Below are positions 1 through 12,130 of a stretch of 64,000 nt of DNA, piece after piece; the stretch's first letter is position 1, and every line of letters starts with the position of its first letter. The notes beneath the pieces were generated by a model. It was not told where the DNA came from. It saw only the letters and a list, made by a program, of their open reading frames with translations, and did not search any database. A program made the position numbers and the translations under genes. The DNA is from Anisus vortex (lineage: Eukaryota > Mollusca > Gastropoda > Planorbidae): assembly GCA_949126835.1 (NCBI GenBank), contig OX421502.1:37285416-37349415 (forward strand). Reading direction: 5' to 3'.

Positions 1-169
1 GTGCCTCCTCCCCCCCCCCCCCCCACCAAACGCCACAACAACGCCCCACTCAAAACGCCCACGTTGACGAGAAGCGCCATTACGTTGGCTATCATCAGTC
101 TGAAGACATTTATTCATTCAACCTTTCATTCATTATTTATTCATAACACAGACTCGCCCACACAAACAC

Positions 170-325
170 AGACGAACACACACGAACACACACACACAGT
201 AACACACGAACACACACACACAGTAACACACGAACACACACACAGTAACACACGAACACACACACAGTAACACACGAACACACACACACACAGTAACACA
301 CGAACACACACACAGTAACACACTC
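170..325. repeat. CA-rich minisatellite
   Basis: Irregular units made of CACACGAACACACACACAGTAA-like blocks of about 20-28 bp, repeated roughly six times. Open frames on both strands here translate only the repeat (Cys-Val rich or His-Thr rich) and are not genes. The bases before it (1-169) hold a C-run at about 9-24 and otherwise nothing I recognise. Confidence 0.85.
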
Positions 326-427
326 AAGGAAATATGAGAATGCATTTACCTTAACAAAAATAATCGCAATAATAACAAGCATAATCTAGCAATGTGCGCA
401 TTTATTATGTTTGTATTTGCGCGTCTT

Positions 428-1497
428 GTGTGTGTGGGTATATGATGTGTGACTGGTGTGTGGGTATATGATGTGTGACTGGTGTGTGGGTATATGATGT
501 GTAACTGGTGTGTGGGTATATGATGTGTGACTGTTGTGTGTGGGTATATGATGTGTGACTGGTGTGTGAGTATATGATGTGTGACTGGTGTGTGGGTATA
601 TGATGTGTGACTGGTGTGTGGGTATATGATGTGTGACTGGTGTGTGGGTATATGATGTGTGACTGGTGTGTGGGTATATGATGTGTGACTGGTGTGTGGG
701 TATATGATGTATGACTGGTGTGTGGGTATATGATGTGTAACTGGTGTGTGTGTGTATATGATGTGTAACTGGTGTGTGGGTATATGATGTGTGACTGGTG
801 TGTGGGTATATGATGTGTGACTGGTGTGTGGGTATATGATGTGTAACTTGTGTGTGTGGGTATATGATGTGTGAAGGGTGTGTGGGTATAAGATGTGTGA
901 CTAGTGTGTGGGTATAAGATGTGTGACTAGTGTGTGGGTATAAGATGTGCGACTGGTGTGTGGGTATATGATGTGTAACTTGTGTGTGTGGGTATATGAT
1001 GTGTGACTGGTGTGTGGGTATAAGATGTGTGACTAGTGTGTGGGTATAAGATGTGTGACTAGTGTGTGGGTATATGATGTGTGACTGGTGTGTGGGTATA
1101 TGATGTGTGACTGGTGTGTGTGTATATGATGTGTGACTGGTGTGTGTGTATATGATGTGTGACTGGTGTGTGTGTATATGATGTGTGACTGGTGTGTGGG
1201 TATATGATGTGTGACTGGTGTGTGTGTATATGATGTGTGACTGGTGTGTGGGTATATGATAAGTAACTGGTGTGTGGGTATATTATGTGTGACTGGTGTG
1301 TGGGTATATGATAAGTGACTGGTGTGTGGGTATATGATGTGTGACTGGTGTGTGGGTATATGATGTGTGACTGGTGTGTGGGTATATAATGTGTGACTGG
1401 TGTGTGGGTATATGATGTGTGACTGGTGTGTGGGTATACAATGTGCGACTGGCGCTTGGGTATATGATAAGTGACTGGTGTGTGAGTATATGTGCGA
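428..1497. repeat. 26-bp minisatellite array
   Basis: About 40 head-to-tail copies of a 26-bp unit (GACTGGTGTGTGGGTATATG plus ATGTGT). Variants include TATAAG for TATATG and an expanded TGTGTGTG block. Minus-strand open frames of 338-383 residues across this array and the next are Thr-His-Ser-Pro repeat translations with no domain character, so I do not call a gene. Confidence 0.93.
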
Positions 1498-2095
1498 CTA
1501 GTGTGTGAGTAAATGTGCAACTGGTGTGATGCTGTATGTGTGACTGGTGTGTGAGTAAATGCGCAACTGGTGTGATGTTGTATGTGTGACTGGTGTGTGA
1601 GTAAATGTGCAACTGGTGTGCTGTTGTATGTGTGACTGGTGTGTGAGTAAATGTGCAACTGGTGTGATGTTGTATGTGTGACTGGTGTGTGAGTAAATGT
1701 GCAACTGGTGTGATGTTGTATGTGTGACTGGTGTGTGAGTAAATGTGCAACTGGTGTGATGCTGTATGTGTGACTGGTGTGTGAGTAAATGTGCAACTGG
1801 TGTGATGCTGTATGTGTGACTGGTGTATGAGTAAATGTGCAACTGCTGTGATGTTGTATGTGTGACTGGTGTGTGAGTAAATGTGCAACTGGTGTGATGT
1901 TGTATGTGTGACTGGTGTGTGAGTAAATATGCAACTGGTGTGATGTTGTATGTGTGACTGGCGTGTGAGTAAATGTGCAACTGGTGTGATGTTGTATGTG
2001 TGACTGGTGTGTGAGTAAATGTGCAGCTGGAGTGATTTTGTATGTGTGACTGGTGTGTGAGTAAATGTGCAACTGGTGTGATGTTGTATGGCGTT
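1497..2095. repeat. 46-bp dimeric minisatellite derived from the neighbouring 26-mer
   Basis: About 13 copies of a 46-bp unit built from two related 23-bp halves: one starts GACTGGTGTGTGAGTAAATG, the other AACTGGTGTGATGTTGTATG. Both resemble the 26-bp unit immediately to the left, so the arrays are probably one lineage in which a dimer became the amplified unit. Confidence 0.9.
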
Positions 2096-2813
2096 CTGGT
2101 GTGTGCGACAGTTCAGTGGAAGCGTTCGTCCGGTGTGAGTTGGTGTGGAAGTTGTATGCGCGCCACTGCGTGAGCGGGAGAGCGCATTTAGACACAATCG
2201 TCCTACACACCTGGCAAAACTCATTTTAAACTCTCTCCACATCTTTCTAATTCTCTCTCTCTCTCTCTCTGTCTCTCTTTTACATACACGCGCCTTCATT
2301 TCTTCCCTCCATCATTAGCTGACCTCTCAAATCTCACAGCTCCTGATAGTCTGTGGGTTTCATTTTCCTTCTTCCTTTCTTCCTTCATCATTCTTTCATT
2401 CCTTTCCATCTCTCCATCTCATTTTGGATTTATTTCCCCCTTTATATTTCTTCACTCTATCATTTTTATCCCCTCTCTTCCTCCACAATTTTCGCTGCCT
2501 CTTTCTCCCCCGCCCCCTCATCTCACTATCTATAAATAGGGCCTATATCTAGATCCACTTCCACACACACACACAGTTGTTGTTTTTTGCGATAATAGAT
2601 TATTATTCTTTTTTTAAAAGTTGTCCATGCTCGCAATATGGTGTTCAACCTTTTCAGTAATAGATTAATAACAATAACAAAAAAATAACAAAAAAACAAA
2701 AAGAAAATAAAGCGCCCCACCCCCACTCCGCCGCCCTGCACCTTTTAGCACAGCCACCGCTTTTGAAAACGAAATAGTATAGGCCGAATGGTAGCCATGG
2801 CAACACTGGAAGA

Positions 2814-2852
<39 letters not shown>

Positions 2853-4140
2853 CTACACAAAAACGGGTAACGGCGACCTTCGCCAGGCGCCGAGGGATGG
2901 AGAGAAAGAGAGAGAGAGAGAGAGCGAGTGAGTGAATGTGGACGTGCTATGAAGAGGAAGGAAGGAGAGGTTAGGCTTGGGGGGGGGGGGGAGGAAGGTG
3001 AGGGGAAGGGTCAGGGCGATTGGGGAAGGGGGAGGGGGGAGAGAAATAGTTTCAACTTTTACTGACGTCGGTGTCTCACGAGTGATGGGGGAGGGGGGGG
3101 GCGAGTGGGAGTAAGTTTAGAGATGGTACCAAGGGGGCGGGAGGGGGGAAGGGTGGGCGTGTGGGAAGAGGCATCGCCATCCTTGCCTGTTTGGCGTTAA
3201 AGTATTTTTAAACATTTTGTCTGCGTATGTGTTTTTCTCCCTAGCTGGAAGTTTTTTTTTTGTTGTTGTTTGAAGTTGAAAGCCTGGAATATTTAAACCA
3301 ATGTACTGCCAACTTAGCCTCTTCCTGACCAATAAGCTAATGGTGCCAACTGTGTAGATTTTAAAGCACTTTCATTTGTAGATGAATGGTTGGCAATACG
3401 TGAACACACATGTTCAGAAAATTTTACCACCGTAATAGTGCTATTTTTTTTATATCTCATTGCTTCTCTCTCTCTCTATCTCTCTCTCTCTCTCTCTCCC
3501 TCTCTCTCTCTCTATCTATCTCTCTCTCTCCCCCTCTCTCTGTCTTTCACATTACAGTTTTCAGCATTCGTCGTAGTTTTCTATTTATTTCCATTAATCG
3601 CTCTAATCCACGAAGAGTCGCTGCACGCAAAAAGCCACACAATGAATGGTCCTAAATCGCTACCAATCTCTCCCTTCCCTCTCTCTCTCTCTCTCTCTCT
3701 CTCATTCTCTCTCATTCATTCTGTCTCTCCATGATCTTGTACAACACACCACCAAGCCTTCTGTTATAGTGAGCACTGCACAGGGCACGCGTGCGCTGCT
3801 CACCGTGGTGGGCGGAAACTTCGCCGCACACAGAAGCCAACGTGAGGAAGGAGGCGGAGGAGGAGGCAGGAGGAAAAACAAAATAAAAAGGGGTGGGCGG
3901 CGGAGGGGGGAGGGGGGTTAGCAAAATGAATTTAATATATAGTAGGAAAGGAGGGGTGCAGGTGGGGGGCGGGAAATGTTGGGTGATGGGGGGGGGGGAG
4001 TAGGAGAAGCGGCCGACATTCTGAACATTTAATTTCCCTTTAGCTCGACCCCCCCCCCCCCCCCCCCCCCAAATCAGCATCCACACACACAAACACACGT
4101 TCACAAACACACGTTCTCTCAAACCCTGGCACCGCTAGAA
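2096..4140. other. Intergenic DNA dense in CT/GA microsatellites and G/C homopolymers
   Basis: No gene recognised. It holds CT runs near 2252-2278, 3465-3540 and 3680-3715, GA runs near 2817-2846 and 2906-2926, G runs near 2978-2990, 3092-3100 and 3988-3999, and a C run of about 22 near 4050-4071. Serine/leucine-rich open frames here are translations of the CT/GA repeats. Confidence 0.8.
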
Positions 4141-4654
4141 CCATTCACCACGTGCTAAGTCTGTGCTCACGTGGTCCCCAACGTCGCTCAACGATTGGTT
4201 AAAAGAGGAAGAAGCAAAAGAAAAAAGATACCAAAATAAATAAATAAATTTATGTATCAAAAAATATATATTTAGATTTCTTTTTTTTTTTTAAGGCAAC
4301 AACAAAAATCTGGCTTATTTAAAGGCCAAATAGAAAAAGGAATTATTTTCTTTAAATATTAATGCTCAAATCTGTGTATCATGTTATGTATTAAGTATTC
4401 TGTTCAAGCTGAACTGACACTTGGAGTTTTACTCTACGGTGAATAGCAGGTTTATGGCGTGCGAGTGACTATAGATACACTGTAGTCTTCCTTAACCTAC
4501 TTTTATCTATAGAAATGAATGGATGGTAAAAAAGACATATATCCGATCTTTAAGCCCCTAGTGATAACTTTTTAAAAAATACAACAGTCGTTTGTGTATA
4601 ACCCTTAACAAACGAAAATACCAGTGAGAGATAGTTTTACACACATGCGTGCGT

Positions 4655-4830
4655 ACCTGTGAAGACGGCACGTTGGGCAGCGCGTTCGGCAGGCGTACCG
4701 AGGGTCCTGGGTTCAGATCATGGTGATGGCCAGTATTTTTTTTCCTGGTCTATCAGAGAGACCACTGGTCTATAAAAAGAATGGACTGGGCCCGGAAACT
4801 AGATTCCTTGATGCCAAAATCAAACAGCTT
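4655..4830 (+). mobile_element. tRNA-derived SINE head fragment
   Basis: The sequence around 4668-4712 resembles the tRNA-like head of the SINE at 35800-36052: a GGCAGCGCGTTCGGCAGGCG-type segment, then ACCGAGGGTCCTGGGTTCAG, which fits a pol III B box (GGTTCRANNCC type). The body after about 4735 diverges from the other copies. The 4141-4654 stretch before it is AT-rich with nothing I recognise. Confidence 0.55.
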
Positions 4831-4981
4831 TCACTTATCTATAAAATTATATTTCCTCAATACTGACCTGTAAAATACATTTCAAGTGACTTAGACTTCA
4901 TTTCTATTGTTTAGAGTAGTTCTAATTATAGCTTGTTTATTCCTATAACTGGCTTATACGGATACGTGAATAGTGTTAGAG

Positions 4982-5165
4982 CAGAGGTCGGCAACCTACG
5001 GAACGCTATTTTCAATGGCACGCGGAACACCGCAGAAAGCAATAATTCATATCACTTCTACAAAACATGGAGTTCTAGAAAAAGATGAGGGTTAAGCTGT
5101 TGGCACGCTGAATGAATTAGAAATCCAACTTTGGCACTCTATTATAAAAACGTTGCCGACCCCTG
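4982..5165. mobile_element. hAT-like MITE (CAGRGGTCGGCAACC termini)
   Basis: It begins CAGAGGTCGGCAACC and ends GTTGCCGACCCCTG, a terminal inverted repeat of the CAGGGGTC type common on hAT-superfamily non-autonomous elements. The interior carries CAATGGCACGCGGAA and TTGGCACGCTGAATGAATTA, shared with the copy at 19852-24246. Flanking 8-mers match only partly (tgttagag and gtgaagag), so the target duplication is decayed. It has no coding capacity. Confidence 0.72.
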
Positions 5166-6155
5166 GTGAAGAGTGTAGATCACCGCCCCCTTTTAAAATT
5201 TTTTTTTCAGCTCACCGCCCCCACCCCCCCCCCCCCCCCCGGAAGTTAAAAGGGTCAATAGAGTTTACGCAATTATTTTTAGACCGACTAGATTTGTGCG
5301 CTTTTGTATTATTTAAAAAAACAACTGAAAAGGAAACTTTTTTTATAAAAATGAATTGATAAAAAAAATTACATAAACAAGAGGCTAATATTTCTAATGT
5401 TTTTTTTCTTTTATAAAAAAAATGGCTTACAATGTATAACTTTCAAGTGATCAAACTATAAAAAGTATTGGAAAATTATATAAATATTATATGACTAAAG
5501 AAGTTGTATGTATATTTTCAAACATTACATTAACTACTCAGTTTGTTTGATTACCAAGTATCTATTCCACTTAACGATATAGCAAAAGTTATAATGTAAA
5601 CCATAAACACATTAAAGAAACACATTAAAGGACATCTCAGTATTAAAACTGAGATAAAAATATTTTAAAATTTTTTAAATAAAATTAATATTAGAACGTT
5701 ATGACATCACAATTACCTTTATAACTACGCTATGCTACCAGACAATCAAGCTTTACATTTAGCTTACGTTTATTGAGTACAGGGAGCGGTTGGTGGAGGG
5801 GATAGAACCGTCGACATGTCGGTTGGCGTGTCGGTTGCACCAGCCGTCTAATACTGACCCCTTCTTCTTGGAAAAGTCATCGCGATTCCTATTTCCTATT
5901 AATATATAATGTGTAGGCCTACTTTGGGGAATTTCTGATATTTAGCAGCACTTGTGTTTACATCATATTTAATCCAAAACCTAATCGATTCAAATAGCTG
6001 AGGTGTTCAAAATATATCAGGTACGTTTGAACCGCCCACTTGCCATTCACCGCCTCCAATCGCCCCCTGGATCGTCAGCGCCCCCCCCCCCTAAAGTCTC
6101 CCACCGCCCCCGCGGGGGGGGGGGGGGGGCGATAGGGCCCCCGTTGAGAACCTAT
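5166..6155. repeat. Interspersed-repeat remnants with CACCGCCCCC and long C/G runs
   Basis: The 5180-5240 segment (TCACCGCCCCC, then a long C run) and the 6030-6155 segment (CACCGCCTCCAATCGCCCCC, CCGCCCCCGCGG, a long G run, then GTTGAGAACCTATGG) look like two pieces of one dispersed element. The AT-rich DNA between, about 5340-6000, shows no gene. Boundaries are uncertain. Confidence 0.45.
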
Positions 6156-7146
6156 GGTGTAGATAGTGATAGTCAATTCTGGCCTCAATTTGCACTTACA
6201 AATTTATCATGAAGGCGCTATCCATTCTCTTGTATATATCAGTGGGGGAGACAAGAATGGCAGCAAATACAAGGGACATGACTCTCGTGTAGAACAATAT
6301 AAATTTACATGAACCTATTTACTGTTTTGAAGTAATTTTTTTTCCGCCTTAATTAAACTTTTCGTTTTAAAATAGATTTAATTATTTCTTTTTTTTTTTC
6401 ATTTAAAAGCTCCTCGGTATTTAAATTAAACTATTCTCTCTAATTAAATGAAGAACAGACAAATATGGCTAGATGAGGCCATATTTATTTTTTAATCAGA
6501 ACCCACAATACAAAAACGTGTAGGCTTATTACATGTTGTGTTATGTGTTATTGTTGTTTTATTTTTAGGGGGGGGGGGGCGGCTGGATACTTGCAGCTAT
6601 GTTCATGGTTGAAGGCTTGGCTAAAGGTCAGAGGTCACTCCCTGGCACCCAGGCGCTGACAGCTCGTCTTGACGCGAGCCCGACGTTTGGAATCCCAGAC
6701 TGAAATTTTTTATTTTTTATTTTTATTTTTGTGTATGCTAGAATTTCTAGCACGTGCTGTCCCAGTTTCCCGTCGAGACAAGTAAATTTTATCATTTGTT
6801 GTTTGGGAAGGGGGGGGTCCATGGGGTGGAGATGGGTGTAGGAGAGGAATGGAAGCGAGAAGTGTAGAGGGGGGGGGGGGGCAGGGAGGGAGAGAGCGGG
6901 AAAGGAAATCATTTTTTTATATTTCTAAAGACAAACATGGACGAGCTTCCGGTGCCTGAGTCCAGAGCGTAACGTGGAAGGAGTGGGTCAAAGGTGGGGG
7001 AGGGGGGGACACACCAAGACCATGTTCGAGGCATGCCGCCACTGATGGGGCACACCGCACAACTAGGTTTACCCACGCAGGAGGGGGGGGGGGATATTGA
7101 AAGCGTCCGATACATTGTCGCTATTCCTGCGGAGGGTGCAGGGAGG
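6156..7146. other. Intergenic DNA, no gene seen
   Basis: AT-rich to about 6560, then mixed sequence with G runs near 6568-6578, 6870-6881 and 7083-7093. Short open frames here show no recognisable domain. Confidence 0.6.
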
Positions 7147-7154
7147 CTATAGGT

Positions 7155-7540
7155 CAGGGGTCGGGATCCTATGGCTCGAGAGCTAGATGTGGCTCTATTG
7201 ATGGCTGCATCTGGCTCGCAGACAAATGTTCGATTATAAAAAAATGTTTCTTTAGACTCCTTTGATCTACATATTAATTGCATATCAATATTTCATTCTA
7301 CAAATGAGCTTAAGTCTACTGCAGCTCAGCATCAGAATTGGTAAAGGAGATATAAACTCTGCTGATCTAAAAGACAGAAAAATAGCAACCCTGTATTCAT
7401 TGTAATTATGGGGACCATAGATCTAACTCTTGCACACATTTACTTAAATTTTTTGTTTTATACGTATGGCTCTCACATAATTACTTTTCAAAATATGTGG
7501 TGTCCATGGCTCTCTCACACAAAAAGGTTCCCAACCCCTG
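7155..7540. mobile_element. hAT-like MITE, 386 bp, with near-perfect 8-bp target duplication
   Basis: It starts CAGGGGTCGGGATCCTATGG and ends AGGTTCCCAACCCCTG. The flanking octamers are ctataggt (7147-7154) and ctatagga (7541-7548), matching at 7 of 8 positions, as expected for hAT transposition. The subterminal TGGCTCGAG/TGGCTCTCTC motifs are also inverted. No transposase remains. Confidence 0.82.
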
Positions 7541-7855
7541 CTATAGGACATTGAGTTGAACTCAGAGCCGGATCACGTCCCTACAAGACACTAAAAAATA
7601 TCGTGTTATTAACTATAACTAATTTAAGCTATAATCAGTAATTTACTTAAAAGATCTTCTTCGCTGCAATAAAAATAGATTTTAAAGACCAACTGAAGAG
7701 ATTTTTCCTCAAAGGGACGAGATCTGGACTAGCCTCATACGGAAGTGACGTTTTGGAAGGAAACAAAATAAACAAACCATGACCCACTAAATCTATATTG
7801 AACCTTTTTTTTTAAAGAACCGATTTAATTTTTGAAACACGTTGCTATAGACTAC
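7541..7855. other. Intergenic DNA, no gene seen
   Basis: AT-rich sequence with no recognisable gene or repeat. Confidence 0.5.
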
Positions 7856-8960
7856 AGAGCTTTTGCATTCACTTGACAAAAAGCACGTGATGTTTGTTTG
7901 CTTTGTGTAGTGGTCAACAATGGCAGCCGTATTACTATAGGCTTAAAAAGGTTTTATTTTGGTAAACATCATCATTTCAACAATATGACGTAAAAATATA
8001 TTAAACACTTGTCATGCGATGAAAATGAAAGCTAAAATTTTAAACCATTAAAAATCAATGAAATAGGTTCCTTAAGTGCAGAATATTTAATTGAAGATTG
8101 TCGAGTGTCGAAATTTAGCCTTAACTTACTATCTAAAAGTAAAGCAAAAGGTAGTCTGTGCAATGTTTCCCAAGAGCTAATGAAAAACTATAAAAGCCTA
8201 AGATCTTGTTTATTTCGTGGACGGACTACTAAGGACTAGTATCACATTTAAATATCAAGATTTATGGAAACAAATTCCTTATATTTTGGGTGTAAAAAAG
8301 ACATTATAAAGAACACATTTTTATTTCACCATGTCTCCATCATGGCTTCTATTTTACATAGTTACGTGACCTAGAAAACTAAGCCACACCTATAGGGCGT
8401 TTGCAATCACGTGACAAAAAGAACGTGATTTGTGTTTAATTTCTGTAATGGTGTACAAGTAAATAATGGCCGCTGTATTAATAAAGTTTCATATAGGCTC
8501 GAGCTTTTTTTTAAATGATGTGTTGTGTTTTCAAGTCTTATTAAGATTTAAGCTGTATTATGTATGTTAAATAAAATAGGCTATTTTATTATTATCATAG
8601 ACATAGATCATAGACGATGTGAGCCTATTAGTGACATGACTAGACTAGATAGCCTATTCACCCAACACTATCACTTGACATCGTAGCCTAGCCTACAAAA
8701 CATTAAAAGTGTAGGCCTATAAAGTGAAATTGAAAGTGTAAATAGGTCTAGCCGGCCCTAGCCTAATCACATTAATCAATTAATCTACAGTACTACTATT
8801 TACCTCCTTATTTTTGAGTAGGATAGCCAATATTCAGATGTGAATTTTGCATGATAAAGAAGTACTTCACTTTCACCACGTTACATTTGTACCTCAAGTG
8901 GGTTCTTTATTTACACAAATACGTCACTAAAAACCTATGCCACGCCCACTAAGAACGCTC
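7856..8960 (+). repeat. Tandem pair of diverged ~540-bp interspersed repeats
   Basis: Two copies lie head to tail. One begins near 7857 (GAGCTTTTGCATTCACTTGAC) and the other near 8396 (GGGCGTTTGCAATCACGTGAC). Both continue AAAAAG(C/A)ACGTGATand carry AATGG(C)(A/C)GC(C/T)GTATTA. Both end with a related block, near 8362-8393 (ACGTGACCTAGAAAACTAAG) and near 8925-8950 (ACGTCACTAAAAACCTATGC). I cannot assign the family. Confidence 0.6.
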
Positions 8961-9158
8961 TATTGCAAATTTATGCTCTAGTCGAGTTCCCAATAATGAC
9001 GTCACACCCCATTGTTGCCGGAAATGAAACATCTAAGATGGCTGCGAGATTTGTATGCAACTTTTCCAGTATCCGCAGACTTCGCTGTCTTTACGAGTTT
9101 ACTAGAGTCAGTCTAATTTGCTTGTTTGTTGTTGTTGTTGTTTTTTTTGTTTTTTTCT
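8961..9158. other. Short region with ETS- and YY1-like motifs, no gene seen
   Basis: It contains TGACGTCA (8998-9005), CCGGAAAT near 9018 and AAGATGGC near 9035, a combination found in some promoters. It abuts the repeat pair and I see no exon beside it, so this may be repeat sequence. The open frame over it has no recognisable domain. Confidence 0.25.
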
Positions 9159-9184
9159 GGGGGGGGGGGGGGGGGGGGGGGGGG
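9159..9184. repeat. 26-base G homopolymer
   Basis: An uninterrupted G run preceded by a T-rich GTTGTTGTTG tract. It is the longest homopolymer I found. Runs this long are unstable and error-prone in sequencing, so its length should be treated as approximate. Confidence 0.9.
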
Positions 9185-9218
9185 TTCGCCTTATTGTTAA
9201 GAAAAGACATAACCTTAC

Positions 9219-9810
9219 TTACTTACTGCCTGTAACACCCTTGGTGCATAGGGCTGCAACAAAGTCTTTCCATCTTTGTCGGTCACGTGCGACAATTCCG
9301 ATCGTACCCAAGGTGTGACCAAGTTCCTTTAATCCTGCTTTACTGTTCTGCGCCAGGTTACTTTTGGTCGACCTCTCTTTCTTTTTTTCTTCTGGTGTCC
9401 AGTGTGGGGCAGTCTTGCAGATGTTCCCTTCCTCTCTTCTCAACACATGGCCCATCCATCACAACGTGTTTTATATTATGATAGTGCACATGTCTTTGTG
9501 GGACATTAATTCTTCGTTGGATATTTTCTTTGGCCATAATATTGTTTAAAATCCTCCTGAGGTTTTTCGAGTGAAAAGTGGAAAGCTTCGCAAGGTCCTG
9601 TTGTGTCATGCGCCAACATTCGTTTACCATTAAGAAGAACAGGAAGGACACAGCTGTTATAGAGTTTTAATTTCGTTTTGACAGGATTTCCAGATGTTGT
9701 TCATGCTGTTAAATGCATTTCTTGCTTTATTCAGTCTGTTCTGAATGTCTTCTTTGCTTCCCCAATCTGTTGTGAGTGAGCTTCTTAGGTATGTGAATTT
9801 TTATCTGAAA
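9219..9810 (-). pseudogene. Non-LTR retrotransposon pol C-terminus, frameshifted remnant
   Basis: On the minus strand the pieces read in the order expected for the C-terminal part of an endonuclease/reverse-transcriptase protein of a LINE. From about 9800 down come FTYLRSSLTTDWGSKEDIQN-like residues and LNKARNAFNSMNNIWKS, then ECWRMTQQDLAKLSTFHSKN and LRRILN, then MGHVLRREEGNICKTAPHWT, and finally RDRQRWKDFVAAL. The segments lie in at least two frames (9358-9651 and 9219-9455 overlap in different frames) and a stop follows the NNIWKS block, so this is a dead fragment. The catalytic endonuclease and RT domains are absent. Family-level assignment comes from recalled similarity to LINE proteins of marine invertebrates and is not proven here. 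Confidence 0.85.
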
Positions 9811-11090
9811 CACATAATATGGTAATCAATAATTATGGAAACCAAAAGTTTGGGTGGTACACTGCTGTGTTTTAAGGGGCCTTTCCGCGAACAGGCTTTT
9901 GGTTCAAATCATGTAACGCCCATTGCACCACCAGTGTTTCAAAAAGTGTATTAAGCACTGTCGGCGGGCGGTGGAACGCTGCTAGTGCATTGTGTTGGTC
10001 GCACAGTTTCTGGTAGGCCTTAGCCAGTGGGTAATATATAGTTTCTTCCGTCCATGAGGAACGCCTGCAAATGAAAAAAAAACTTAACTAAAGATGATAT
10101 AGATAAAGTTCTGTGTGTGATATACTGCTAGCCAAGACTCACCCTCAAGCAAAGATATTCCCATTGCTAGCTGTTCACCTCCCCCCCCACACCCCTCCTA
10201 CAAGCCCAACTCCCCCCCCCCCCCCCCCACCCATCAACTTACCAGGCAATGAAAAGATTTCTTGTGCTTATAAAAGTGAGGAAGGCAAGGGGGGGAAGGG
10301 GGGAGAGTAACAGAGGGCGCCAGCTGTTGTTTTCATTTTATTTCGAATACTTGGAGTGCCAGCCCACACACAACCCCCGAATCTCCGCCACTGATAACAA
10401 TGTCGTCCATCTTTATTTGTTTGTCAGGTTTTTATTTTTTTGCTGTTTTTTTTTTTTTTACCACCAATGTTCGAATTTATTTTTTTACTCACTCCCTCCT
10501 CCACCCCCCACCTCCCCACTCACCATTAACCTCCAAGTTATGACATAAGATACATTCTTGTGTTACGTCAAGGGGATGGGGAGGGGGTGTGGAGGGAGAG
10601 GTGAAATTATGAGTTTTATGTTCTGGCCATTTTAAGTTCCACGTCTCGTGATGCTAATCCATCTTCCCTCCAAGAGAGATTTAAAAAAAAAAAAACAACA
10701 ACCACACAAAAAATTAAAAGCTTCACCCCCAATAATACAGACCACCCCCCTAAACCAAAGAAACTTGGTTCAGCCCTTGAAGATAGTAGCTCCGTTATCA
10801 CCCACACGCTGAGCAAACAGACAGGGGCGTTCACTCGCTACCATCTCTGGTGGGGCGTGAGGGGTGAAGGGATTTGGGGGGGGGGGGATCATAAAGTGTT
10901 GAGTTGGAAAGACAACATGAAGACAGAAGAGAATAGTGCCCCCCCCCCCCCCCCTCGTGTTTAGCAAGTGATTGTTAGAGCTTGTGTTGTTGTTGCTGAA
11001 AGACCATGTTTGTTGATACGATGTTTGTATGGATGACAGATAAGTAGATATAGAATTGGGTGGATAGGCAGGCCTAGTAAGTAAGTAAAG
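9811..11090. other. Intergenic DNA, no gene seen
   Basis: C runs at about 10212-10228 and 10939-10954 and a G run at 10876-10886. A segment at 10037-10075 (GAGGAACGCCTGCAAATG) vaguely resembles the LINE/SINE tail at 31355-31412 and 63115-63176. Open frames here are biased by the homopolymers and show no domain. Confidence 0.6.
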
Positions 11091-11094
11091 TAGG

Positions 11095-11280
11095 CCTACC
11101 CGTCGGTGAAATTCAACACGGCGTACTATGGAATGTGTGGCTAGCACAATGCCCAGTCGCAATTACTTTACTTCAACACAAAACTCATGTCAGGTAGCCA
11201 ACCCGTCAGGGCTGGGTAGACTCTGGGACACCCTCGACTCCAGGGTAAAATCCTAGCCTTTATCAGGATTTGAAAACGGT
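11095..11280 (-). mobile_element. tRNA-derived SINE, minus orientation, degraded
   Basis: It matches the reverse complement of the SINE at 35800-36052: GGCTAGCACAATGCCCAGTC, GGGCTGGGTAGACTCTGGGA and ATCCTAGCC(T)TTATCAGGATT appear in order. The tRNA-like head is damaged (AGGATTTGAAAACG where a B box is expected). Confidence 0.75.
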
Positions 11281-11284
11281 TAGA

Positions 11285-11303
11285 TATAAACAGGTAGATA
11301 GAC

Positions 11304-11338
<35 letters not shown>

Positions 11339-11391
11339 CAGATAGATAGATAGATAGATAGACAGATAGATAGATTTATAGATAAGTAGAG

Positions 11392-11426
<35 letters not shown>

Positions 11427-11564
11427 CAGATAGATAGATAGATAGACAGATAGATTTATAGATAAATAGACAGATAGATAGATAGATAGATAGATAGACA
11501 GATAGATAGATAGATAGACAGATAGATAGATTTATAGATAAAAAATAGAGAGATAGATAGATAA

Positions 11565-11601
<37 letters not shown>

Positions 11602-11610
11602 TAGACAGAC

Positions 11611-11697
<87 letters not shown>

Positions 11698-11704
11698 TAG
11701 ATAA

Positions 11705-11737
<33 letters not shown>

Positions 11738-12130
11738 CAAACAGACAGATAGATAAATAGATAGATAGATAGACAGATAGATAGAGAGACAGATAGATAG
11801 ATAGACAGATAGATATAGAGACAGATAGATAGATAGATAGATAGAAAGATAGATAGATAGATAGATAGACAGATACATAATACATACATACATACATAGA
11901 CTGACAGATAGATAGATAGATAGATACATACATACATAGATAGACTGACAGATAGATAGATAGATAGACAGATACATAATACATACATACATAGATAGAC
12001 TGACAGATAGATAGATAGATAGACAGATACATAATACATACATACATAGATAGACTGACAGATAGATAGATAGATAGACAGATACATAATACATACATAC
12101 ATAGATAGACTGACAGATAGATAGATAGCC
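11285..12130. repeat. GATA/GACA compound microsatellite with ~55-bp composite units at its end
   Basis: The array is mostly (GATA)n interrupted by (GACA)n and GATT-TATAGATAA blocks. From about 11870 to 12118 a longer composite unit (CAGATACATAATACATACAT, CATAGATAGACTGACA, then GATA repeats) recurs about four times. Minus-strand open frames of 254-310 residues are Ile-Tyr-Leu-Ser repeats, not genes. Confidence 0.93.

Noticed and set aside
1059..2299. Minus-strand frames of 338-383 codons rich in Thr-His-Ser-Pro
   Set aside because: They read the 26/46-bp minisatellite and remain open only because the unit lacks stops.
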